Below are positions 37,671-45,214 of a stretch of 46,685 bases of DNA, in pieces. Position 1 is the stretch's first letter; every line of letters begins with the position of its first letter. The stretch is from NIOZ-UU35 sp964344175 (GTDB lineage Bacteria > Chloroflexota > Anaerolineae > Anaerolineales > UBA11858): assembly GCA_964344175.1 (NCBI GenBank), contig CAYFMI010000026.1, positions 1 to 46,685 of the forward strand. The letters are read 5' to 3'. The position numbers and the translations under genes were made by a program. Under the pieces are notes generated by a model. That model was not told where the DNA came from. It saw nothing but the letters and a program-made list of their open reading frames with translations, and made no database searches.

Positions 37671-38317
37671 GTGCCGGGCGGATTGTCCTCCGTTGGTGCA
37701 GTGGGTAAACGGAGCATGTGCCGCATGCGGGTGACTTTGGCGCGCAGATATTCGATATTGTCGGCGTGGATGGTCGGTTCGATGCTGACGCGCTGCGTTA
37801 CGTTGATGCCATGTGATGTCAGATCTTCGATTTTGGCGGGATTGTTGGTCAGCAGGTGAATCGAGCGGATCCCCAGATCGTTGAGTATAGATGCAGCGAT
37901 GGTGTAATCGCGCATATCGGCCTGATGGCCTAGGGCAAGGTTGGCCTCGACGGTATCGTAGCCTTTATCTTGCAGGTTATAGGCGCGCAGCTTTTCGAGC
38001 AGGCCGATCCCGCGCCCCTCCTGGCGAAGATAGATGAGTACGCCATGTCCGCGCAAGCCAATGGCGGCTAAGGCGGCTTCGAGTTGTTCGCCGCAATCAC
38101 AGCGATTCGATCCGAGTACGTCACCGGTGAAACATTCGGAATGGACGCGCACCAGCAGATCGTGCTTGTCGAAAACTTCGCCAAAGACGAAGGCCAGGTG
38201 TTCTTTCTGATCGATGGAATTGTGGTACAGGCATAGCTGGAAATCGCCCCAGTTGGTAGGGATGCGTGCGCAGACGACTTGTTCCACCTGGAGCGGTGTT
38301 TCTTTGGTCACATTCAT
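37667..38317 (-). CDS. ribA: GTP cyclohydrolase II
   Basis: A 216-residue protein with the zinc motif HSECFTGDVLGSNRCDCGEQ (Cys x10 Cys x Cys), YLRQEGRGIGLLEKLRAY and GHQADMRDY. It opens GTP to 2,5-diamino-6-ribosylamino-pyrimidinone phosphate, formate and pyrophosphate. There is no DHBP synthase half, unlike the RibBA fusions that often serve riboflavin, which supports a role in another pathway. GGAGG precedes the ATG at 38317; the upstream frame is unsupported. A TATAAT box lies at 38337-38342; no FMN riboswitch is visible. Confidence 0.93.
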   Translation of the reverse strand: MNVTKETPLQVEQVVCARIPTNWGDFQLCLYHNSIDQKEHLAFVFGEVFDKHDLLVRVHSECFTGDVLGSNRCDCGEQLEAALAAIGLRGHGVLIYLRQEGRGIGLLEKLRAYNLQDKGYDTVEANLALGHQADMRDYTIAASILNDLGIRSIHLLTNNPAKIEDLTSHGINVTQRVSIEPTIHADNIEYLRAKVTRMRHMLRLPTAPTEDNPPGT

Positions 38318-38432
38318 TTGTTTGTTACCTCCGCCGATATTATAACGAATTCCTGGCAAGCGCGGATGGGTCTCTCGGCAGTTGTTGGGCGATGCACAAC
38401 AATCGCGCTGCATACCGTGCTTTGCCGCTAAT

Positions 38433-39434
38433 TCACATCTTGTGAGGTGAAACACTGTCGTTGCGTCGGGTGAGCAAACCTCCCCAAAGCAAGCCGAGAA
38501 TCCCAAAGGCGATATCGCGAATGCGGATAATTAGCCCAACGCTGATGCCTAACTCGCTGCCGAGATGCAGCGCTTGAGCAGCATAAACCTGGCTGACTTC
38601 TAGTGAGCCTAATCCGCCCGGCAGCGGCATGAGGAAGGCCAGGCGTGCCGCGGTGATAAAAACAAGCGTCTCCCCGATGGCCAGGCGCGCCCCTAAAAAA
38701 TGCAGGACCAGCCAATACTCGCACACCAGCGCCGCCCAAATACCCGCCGAAACGAGCATCAGCCCAACAAGGCTGCCGGTTTGATGCCGACAGAATGCGG
38801 CCATTTGGGCCTCGGCCTGGCGGATGGCGGTGTGAAAGCGTCCGCTGAATTTTTGCAGTCGAGGCCAGCTAAAAAGCCGCACGCTGAGTTTGGTGAAGAT
38901 GCGCAGGTCGAAATAAAGCGCCAATAAATAGCCCCAGGGAAGCAGCGCTAGCACAGCGATGCTTGCCAACACCCCCAGGCTGTCGAAAGGATTGAAATAG
39001 CCGCCCCAGATCACCGCCAGCACGCCAAAAGCCAGAAAGGTAAAATTGGCTAACAACTCAAAGAGTTTATCAAGGCTGAGTGCGGCCAGCGCCGCAGGCG
39101 TAGGCACGGCATGTTTCTTTTTTAGGAAATAGACCTGGAGCGGTTCGCCGCCGAATTGCGGCCCAGGGGTAAAATAGCTGACCCCGAAAGCCGCCAGCCG
39201 ATAACGCACAATGGCTCGATAGGGAATGGGGTAGCCCTGTGTGCGCAGCAACCACCACCAGCGCAGCCCAAAGAGCACAATGATCCCGGCGTTGAGTACG
39301 GCGACGAGTGCAATTTGCCAGACGCTCAAGTGGGAGAGCGTCTGGCCGACGGCGTGCAATGGTGTGACGGCCAGCGCATACGCCACCAGCCCGACGGCCA
39401 GCATCCAGGCTGCGGCTTTCCAAAAAATTCTCAT
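38433..39434 (-). CDS. Lysylphosphatidylglycerol synthase-type membrane protein (flippase-like)
   Basis: A 333-residue protein with about eight membrane segments and the family mark LPGGLGSLEVSQVYAA near 240. The soluble synthase domain of MprF is absent, so this is the membrane half only, a form often linked to lipid or glycolipid movement. Its ATG overlaps the stop of the CDP-alcohol phosphatidyltransferase gene (ATGA). Confidence 0.82.
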   Translation of the reverse strand: MRIFWKAAAWMLAVGLVAYALAVTPLHAVGQTLSHLSVWQIALVAVLNAGIIVLFGLRWWWLLRTQGYPIPYRAIVRYRLAAFGVSYFTPGPQFGGEPLQVYFLKKKHAVPTPAALAALSLDKLFELLANFTFLAFGVLAVIWGGYFNPFDSLGVLASIAVLALLPWGYLLALYFDLRIFTKLSVRLFSWPRLQKFSGRFHTAIRQAEAQMAAFCRHQTGSLVGLMLVSAGIWAALVCEYWLVLHFLGARLAIGETLVFITAARLAFLMPLPGGLGSLEVSQVYAAQALHLGSELGISVGLIIRIRDIAFGILGLLWGGLLTRRNDSVSPHKM

Positions 39435-40624
39435 TTATTCTCAGGTCGCCGCTTCTCCCCCACGCGGTGGTCGATCAGCCAATCTTCAGGCCGCCACAGC
39501 GAAAATTTACCCGTCCCGGCAACCAGGATATAGATCAGGGCGAAGATGAGCAGCCCCTCGCGCAAGTTCACGGCTTGACCGTAGAGTTGGATTCCGGTGA
39601 CGATCAACGCGGCAATTGGCGTGATGCGTCCGAGGATCCCCAGGGCGAAGAGCAGCATAAATATCAGCAGCAGCCCCAGGGAGAAGAATTGGTTGAGATG
39701 CGCCCCGGAGGCCGAACCGCCCCAGAGAGCGGCTATCCACCCTGCATCCCGCGCCTGGCTCCCGTAAATGAGCACGATCACACCCCGGAGGATCAGCGGA
39801 ATCCAGCCGGTCGGCCAGTCCCTCCACCGGGCGAGATTCCAACGCCCCCAAAAGGCGTGTTGTGATAGTTTCCCGGTGACTTGCCAATAGTCATAAGCAA
39901 AGATCCCGGCGAAAGGGATCAGGAAAACGGTAGCGGCAATGGTCGTGGCAGGTGGCGCGACAACGGGGAAGAGCATCACCGTGATGAAGCCCATTTGTAA
40001 CCCGGCCAATAAACGGCGGAAGTTGTTCGGGCGCAATGGATAGACCGGCAGGCCGCGCCGCTTGTGGAGGTATAACCCTGCCAGGAAGATGTAGCGGGCA
40101 AAGCCATAAGGCACATACCACCAGGGGACGCTGCCCATTTGAAACGCCAGCAGCGTGACCACCAGAACGCCCAGCGCGTCGTAGTTCATGTCTAGCTGTT
40201 CCCCGAGGCGGGTAACGGTGTTGGTAAGGCGCGCCAGCGCGCCATCTAGAAAATCGGTCAGATCCGAGAGGAGATATAAGATCGCCGGCAGCCAGACCCA
40301 CGCGGCGCGTGGGTCTGGCAGAAATAGAAATCCTGCCAGCATGGCTGTGAGTGTGCCGCGCCAAAGGGTGAGGCTGTTGCCCGGCCCAAAGTTGGGGAGG
40401 ATGTGGGTTTCACCGGTGCGGGTGTTCAGCGGCAGGCTGCGCCATAGATAGACGAATTGAGCTATGGCAACTGCCCCGGCCTGGAAGCTCCAGCGGCGCG
40501 CATAGGCAGGAGACTGCACTTCTTGCAAGAGAAGGAACAACCCGGCTATGCCCAACAAGCTGGCGGCGGTGTAGAGCGCCCAGCGTGTCCGCAGGTGCAG
40601 CAGGCCTTGCGAGGTCAGCGACAT
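39431..40624 (-). CDS. CDP-alcohol phosphatidyltransferase with DoxX-like C-terminal half
   Basis: A 397-residue membrane protein. The signature DG..AR........G...D...D is complete in DFLDGALARLTNTVTRLGEQ followed by LDMNYD (about 126-151). This family joins a CDP-activated lipid to an alcohol. The C-terminal 150 residues (ILRGVIVLIYGSQ, FALGILGRITPIAALIVTG) look DoxX-like. The fusion, plus the flippase-like gene after it, suggests that a head group made by the cluster is put on a lipid and moved across the membrane. Confidence 0.8.
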   Translation of the reverse strand: MSLTSQGLLHLRTRWALYTAASLLGIAGLFLLLQEVQSPAYARRWSFQAGAVAIAQFVYLWRSLPLNTRTGETHILPNFGPGNSLTLWRGTLTAMLAGFLFLPDPRAAWVWLPAILYLLSDLTDFLDGALARLTNTVTRLGEQLDMNYDALGVLVVTLLAFQMGSVPWWYVPYGFARYIFLAGLYLHKRRGLPVYPLRPNNFRRLLAGLQMGFITVMLFPVVAPPATTIAATVFLIPFAGIFAYDYWQVTGKLSQHAFWGRWNLARWRDWPTGWIPLILRGVIVLIYGSQARDAGWIAALWGGSASGAHLNQFFSLGLLLIFMLLFALGILGRITPIAALIVTGIQLYGQAVNLREGLLIFALIYILVAGTGKFSLWRPEDWLIDHRVGEKRRPENK

Positions 40625-40630
40625 GTCGCC

Positions 40631-42568
40631 TTACCGTTCAATGCGGGGGACAAACCAAAAACCCTGAGCGACATCGGTGTTGTGAGTCATGGCGACGACG
40701 CGCAGTACAAAACGCACCTCTTGCCCGGCCAGGCCCGAGAGGTCAATATTAATATAGGTGGCCGATTCGTTGTAATCTTCGAACCATTTGCCCAATTGAA
40801 TCAGGTCGCCGTTCGAATCGCGGTAATGGAGTTCGAAAGTAATGCTGCAACCCTTCATGTCGGCCATGCAGCCAACTGCTGTTTTGAAATGATCTCCGGC
40901 CTGAACTGTGAACTTGGGGTAAGTTCCCTGAATCCAGCCATAGCGCTCTTCATTGGGATGCACCCATAAGGTGAGTTCGTCATCCTGGCGATGCTCCATG
41001 ACCGGATCGACGAGTAAGATCACAAATCCACTCGATGAGTTCGAAGCGCCCGGACAGGGGAGTTCGTGTTCGGCTTGCTCAGGGTCAGTAGCCTGGGGTT
41101 TGTTTTTCCAGACGGCATCGCAATAATTGTAGGCAAAGTTGTAGGCAAAATCGTCGTCGTACTCAATGACATTGATAATGACCGGCAACAGGCCTCGTTT
41201 AGACTCGCCCAGACCAAACCAATACCCCAAGTTGTCTTGGAAAATCCAATAGCCGTCTTGCTCACCCGGTTCGTCGGGGGTTGAGAATTTTATGGAAATG
41301 TCCACTGTTTCGCCGGGAGCAACCTCTTCGGGGAGAGGCACGCCATCTTCATCTGCGCCCATGAGGTCGCCGTCCGAGTAAACCAGGCGGTAGCTGGTTG
41401 TCCAGGTGCAGGTGCCGATATTCTCCACCCGCCAGGTTTTGGTAAATTGAACCCCTGTGGGGATGCTGGCGCCCTCGGACACGGTGACGTGAGCAACGAA
41501 TTTCGCCATGTTGCAATTCTCGTCAACCCCAGAGCCAGAGCCTCCTGAGCGGGATGACTCGAACTTTGAGGTAGGGGAGGGGGTTGGGGTGATCGAAGGG
41601 GTGAGGGTTGGTGTAGGTGAGGAGAGAATGTCGCCGGTGCGGACGAAAGATGCGGCAATTTCCTCGGCAAGCGCCTGAGCCTCGAGGGGCAATTCTTCGC
41701 CCTGGGTTTCCAGGCGGATATGATAGGTAATATCGTCGATGTTGTCACCAAAGAATACGACCTGATCCTTGCCATTTTCGACAAGGACATGTTTGGGAAT
41801 TTGGTGACCCAACATAGAAATCAGACCGCGCACTTCCAGTGTTCCCGTCAAAACATTGCTGCCAAGTTCGGTATTCTCCCATAGGAATTTGTATTGGATT
41901 TGCAGCGTGATACCATCTTTGGTGAGTTTGATCGTTTTAGCCGCGAAGGCCCCCGAGCTGTTCATGCGCCCGGCAGGAACGACAATCAACGACCAGGAAC
42001 CGGGATAGTCGAAGGCCAGACGGTAGCTGTCGTCGGTGAAGGTTACCAATCCAGGCGGCGTTGGCGTGGATGTGGCCGTGGGGGGGAATGTGAGCGTGGG
42101 CGGTGCATCGCTGATGCCGCTCCCCTGACTGGTTGAGCTGGCTGTTTCGGCAACCTCCCCGAAGGCATCGATTTGACCCTCCCACGAAAACTGGATGGAA
42201 TCATTAGTGACCAGCACAGTATAGATGATGGATTCCGGCGCAATCACCGGGAAGAGTATCGAGACAGCCCAGTTGCCTGATGTGAACTGATATGCCGAAG
42301 TCCCTACAATATCCTCCGGGGTAATATTTTCTTCAAGCCAATGGTCATCCCCCAGGGGGACGAATAACCCATAATGATCGCGAACAAAGATCGTGGCTGC
42401 ATCTCGGGCCGATTGCGCGCCGGTGATTACAATCGTCACTTCATCGGTTTGGGCGTCATCGGCAGTATTAGGCGGGGCGTCTGTGAGCAGGGTGCAGCCC
42501 CCAATCAGTGCGGAGATTATCAGGATGAGCGTAAATTTCAGGGGCAATTGCAGCATTCTTTTCAACAT
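40631..42568 (-). CDS. Lipoprotein with NBR1-Ig-like domain
   Basis: A 645-residue protein: lipobox LIGGC (Cys 25), beta-rich N-terminal domains, a Pro/Thr/Ser linker (PTPTLTPSITPTPSPT), then an NBR1 central Ig-like domain (FTKTWRVENIGTCTWTTSYR; PGETVDISIKFSTPDEPGEQ) and a C-terminal beta domain. Such lipoproteins are frequent in Anaerolineae and sit on the cell surface; their binding partners are unknown. The second ATG is chosen because GGAGAG lies 5 nt before it. Confidence 0.78.
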   Translation of the reverse strand: MLKRMLQLPLKFTLILIISALIGGCTLLTDAPPNTADDAQTDEVTIVITGAQSARDAATIFVRDHYGLFVPLGDDHWLEENITPEDIVGTSAYQFTSGNWAVSILFPVIAPESIIYTVLVTNDSIQFSWEGQIDAFGEVAETASSTSQGSGISDAPPTLTFPPTATSTPTPPGLVTFTDDSYRLAFDYPGSWSLIVVPAGRMNSSGAFAAKTIKLTKDGITLQIQYKFLWENTELGSNVLTGTLEVRGLISMLGHQIPKHVLVENGKDQVVFFGDNIDDITYHIRLETQGEELPLEAQALAEEIAASFVRTGDILSSPTPTLTPSITPTPSPTSKFESSRSGGSGSGVDENCNMAKFVAHVTVSEGASIPTGVQFTKTWRVENIGTCTWTTSYRLVYSDGDLMGADEDGVPLPEEVAPGETVDISIKFSTPDEPGEQDGYWIFQDNLGYWFGLGESKRGLLPVIINVIEYDDDFAYNFAYNYCDAVWKNKPQATDPEQAEHELPCPGASNSSSGFVILLVDPVMEHRQDDELTLWVHPNEERYGWIQGTYPKFTVQAGDHFKTAVGCMADMKGCSITFELHYRDSNGDLIQLGKWFEDYNESATYINIDLSGLAGQEVRFVLRVVAMTHNTDVAQGFWFVPRIER

Positions 42569-42634
42569 GATACTCTCCATGTGCTCCGGATTTCAGGGTA
42601 GGGCTTTTTCGTTCTTCTCTCGATTCTAGCACAA

Positions 42635-42678
42635 ATAAAAATAGAGCATCAGGATGCTTGTTACGCCGGATGCTCTAT
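42635..42678 (-). terminator. Intrinsic terminator of the response regulator gene
   Basis: Minus strand ATAGAGCATC / GATGCTCTAT (10 bp, perfect), 18-nt loop, then TTTTATTTG. Confidence 0.8.
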
Positions 42679-42705
42679 TATGTTGGAGGGGTAGTGTGCC
42701 CAAAG

Positions 42706-43068
42706 TTAGTCCGGGCGCAATCTCGCCGCAAGGTCTTTGAACTGCCGAAAGCCTACCGGCTTTAATAATACAAGATCGGCGCTGCTGGTGAGTTCATTTG
42801 CTAAACGGCTGTCGGCAGTAGCGACAATGACGCGAATGTCGCTGAGACGTTCATCTGAGCGAATATGTTCAAGGATTTGCGCGCCTTTAACATTTGGAAT
42901 ATGAAGGTCGAGAATAATAATAACCGGGGTTACTTCTGCCAATCGTTCGATGGCCGTTTGGCCGTCGTGGATCACCTCAACGTTGTAACCGGCATCTTCC
43001 AGCGCCTCGGCAAATGCCAGGGCCAAATTTTTGTCATCTTCAATGACGAACGCGGATAGTTTTTCCAT
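42706..43068 (-). CDS. Receiver-only response regulator (CheY-like)
   Basis: A 120-residue receiver domain with all key residues: acidic pair 11-12 (IEDDKN), phospho-Asp 54 (IILDLHIP), Thr 84 (VATADS) and Lys 103 (LLKPV). It has no output domain, so it acts by binding a partner or in a phosphorelay. No kinase gene is nearby. It is divergent from rdgB, with a palindrome between them. Confidence 0.9.
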   Translation of the reverse strand: MEKLSAFVIEDDKNLALAFAEALEDAGYNVEVIHDGQTAIERLAEVTPVIIILDLHIPNVKGAQILEHIRSDERLSDIRVIVATADSRLANELTSSADLVLLKPVGFRQFKDLAARLRPD

Positions 43069-43161
43069 CGGGTAGGCTCTTTCGTTGTAAGGTTGGTTGT
43101 GGTGTCTCTGCTCAAGATGTTATCGTCGTAATTATACCCAAAAGCGGTCCAATATGCTTCC

Positions 43162-43175
43162 TTACAAATTTGTAA
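43162..43175. promoter_or_regulatory. 14-bp palindrome between the divergent genes
   Basis: TTACAAATTTGTAA, perfect. A TAGAAT box for rdgB follows at 43204-43209. Possible operator. Confidence 0.45.
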
Positions 43176-43218
43176 TGATTAGCGAATAATTTTTACACTA
43201 TGCTAGAATCTTCCAAAT

Positions 43219-43806
43219 ATGCCAGTAATGTTGATTGCCTCTCGCAGTGCGTGGAAGGCCCAACTTTTTGGGCCTATTTTTCGCGATTATGGATTTAAAA
43301 TAATCTCGCTAAATGATATCCAAACACCGCTTCCAGATCCAGTTGAAGATGGCCGAACGGTCCTTGAAAACGCGCTCATCAAAGCCAGACATTATCATTC
43401 ATCAGAGTTTCCCTGGGTGTTTGGCGATGATATGGGCCTTGAGATCGACGCCCTGAATGGGGAGCCGGGTGTACAAACGCGTCGCTGGGGCGGGCGTTTT
43501 TCGGATGATGTGGAAGACCAGGTCTGGTTAGATTATCTGCTTAACCGAATGCAGGATGTGCCAACCGAGAGACGAACGGCTCATTTTGTGGATGGCTGGG
43601 CACTATTGACCCCGGAGGGGGGCGCGTACACCCGCGAGATTCGCGCACCTTTCGAGATTTCCTGGCAGCCAATCCGCCCGATGATGCCGGGTTCTCCAAT
43701 TGCTGCGGTTGCCATTGGCTTCCCCGATAGTCCAGAACAAGCCTTGGCGCAAGCCCGCGCCCGCTGGAATAATTGGGGCATTCTCGATACTATCGCCAAT
43801 AGGTAA
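43219..43806 (+). CDS. rdgB: Non-canonical purine NTP pyrophosphatase (RdgB/HAM1-like)
   Basis: A 195-residue protein of the HAM1 fold: IASRSAWKAQLF at the start in place of the usual SxNxxK, VEDGRTVLENALIKARHYH, and the loop VFGDDMGLEIDALNGEPGVQ followed by TRRW. It clears ITP, XTP and deaminated dNTPs. The substitutions at the start (SRSAWK) are unusual for the family and may change specificity. The leader is very short, with TAGAAT ending 9 nt before the ATG. The MFS gene follows after 4 nt. Confidence 0.82.
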   Translation: MPVMLIASRSAWKAQLFGPIFRDYGFKIISLNDIQTPLPDPVEDGRTVLENALIKARHYHSSEFPWVFGDDMGLEIDALNGEPGVQTRRWGGRFSDDVEDQVWLDYLLNRMQDVPTERRTAHFVDGWALLTPEGGAYTREIRAPFEISWQPIRPMMPGSPIAAVAIGFPDSPEQALAQARARWNNWGILDTIANR

Positions 43807-43810
43807 CCCA

Positions 43811-45151
43811 ATGAAGCAGCCACAGCCGGGTTTCAGAAACTCAGACCTCCTCTATGGCGCAGCGAATTCGGGAATCGCGTTATTGAGTTTCATGGTCAAT
43901 AGTTGGTTGTTGTATTTTTATCTTCCGCCTTCGGGGAGTCCGTTGGTGACGGCAGCGTTGTTCGGGGTGGCTGTCTTTGTTGCTAAAGGCGGCAGCGCGC
44001 TCATTACTCCCCTGGTTGGGCATCTTTCCGATAATTTTCACAGCCGGTTGGGACGCCGTTTGCCTTTCATGATCGCGGCATTAATCCCCGTGCTCGCTGC
44101 TTTTGTCTTTTTGTGGGTGCCTCCTTCTCAGCATACGTCTTCATTGAATTTTCTATACCTCATTGGGATTCTGCTTATTTACCGCGTTGGCATGGTGTTC
44201 TTTGTCATTCCCTATCAAGCGTTGCTACCGGAAATTGCAGCGACCGATGCGCACCGTGTGCGTCTTTCTGCGTGGCAGGCTGGTTTTCTGATCTTGGGAA
44301 TGCTGATCGGCGGTCTGGCCGGGTGGCTGATTGAGGCGAAGGGTATCCTTTATGCCGGGTTGGTATGTGCCGGGTTTGCTCTTGTCGTTTTGGGGCTGCC
44401 AATTTATTTTCTCCGCGACCGCATGCCCCAAACTCGAAACGCGCCAGAGCGCATCCCCTTTGGCGAAGGTATTAAAATCACCTTTCGAAATCGCAACTTT
44501 GTGATCTTTGCCCTGGTTTGGGCGCTATATTTGATGGCGACCCAATTTGTGCAATCTGCTGCGCCATTCATCGTCACCGAGGTCTGCCTGCTTAGCGAAG
44601 CCGATACGGTCTACTTCTATGTGCCGGCAGTCTTGGCATCGTTAGCCTTTTACCCCGTTGTCACCTGGCTTGTCAGCCGGCGGGGTAAGCACAGCGTATA
44701 TTCCGGCTCGTTGTTGGCATCGGCGATACTTTTCCCAATGACCCTGGTGATTGGTTCATGGCTGCCCATACCATTATTAATTCAATGTTCTGCCTGGGCT
44801 ATATTCCAGGCGGTGGCAATATCGGGGGTTGCTGTACTTTCGTTTGCATTTGTGGCCGACATTTCTGACCAGGATGAGCGTGTCACGGGGCTGCGACGCG
44901 AGGGGGTCTATTTTGCCGTTATGAAAGTCTTGGAAGAGATTTTTACCGGCATCGCGGTAGCGTTGCTCCCAATGGTGCTATTGTTGGGGCGCAGCCAATC
45001 ATCACCCAACGGCCCACTGGGTGTGCAGATTACCGGCGCGGTGGGTGGCGCTATGATGTTAATTGGATACCTATTTTTTACGAAGATGAGGAAAGATAAA
45101 CTTTTTTCGATGCGGAAAGATCCTACAGATGAGATCTACACAGGTTGTTGA
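43811..45151 (+). CDS. MFS transporter, GPH/SLC45-like sugar type
   Basis: A 446-residue protein with 12 likely membrane segments. The loop after segment 2 reads SRLGRRLPFMIAALIP, the R-x-G-R-R-x-P motif of GPH-type carriers; FVIPYQALLPEIA also fits. It probably moves a sugar or sugar-like solute with a cation. The ATG at 43811 has AGGTAA nearby and follows rdgB after 4 nt; the longer frame upstream overlaps rdgB and is not used. Confidence 0.8.
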   Translation: MKQPQPGFRNSDLLYGAANSGIALLSFMVNSWLLYFYLPPSGSPLVTAALFGVAVFVAKGGSALITPLVGHLSDNFHSRLGRRLPFMIAALIPVLAAFVFLWVPPSQHTSSLNFLYLIGILLIYRVGMVFFVIPYQALLPEIAATDAHRVRLSAWQAGFLILGMLIGGLAGWLIEAKGILYAGLVCAGFALVVLGLPIYFLRDRMPQTRNAPERIPFGEGIKITFRNRNFVIFALVWALYLMATQFVQSAAPFIVTEVCLLSEADTVYFYVPAVLASLAFYPVVTWLVSRRGKHSVYSGSLLASAILFPMTLVIGSWLPIPLLIQCSAWAIFQAVAISGVAVLSFAFVADISDQDERVTGLRREGVYFAVMKVLEEIFTGIAVALLPMVLLLGRSQSSPNGPLGVQITGAVGGAMMLIGYLFFTKMRKDKLFSMRKDPTDEIYTGC

Positions 45152-45214
45152 ATATTGTCCCCATACTTGGGGTTTCAGCTATCGCAAGTGCTCAATGCCT
45201 AAAGGAAATAGAAT

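Noticed and set aside
38318..38432. FMN riboswitch before the GTP cyclohydrolase II gene
   Set aside because: The conserved RFN-element sequences are not found in the 115-bp gap; only a TATAAT box and a ribosome binding site are visible.
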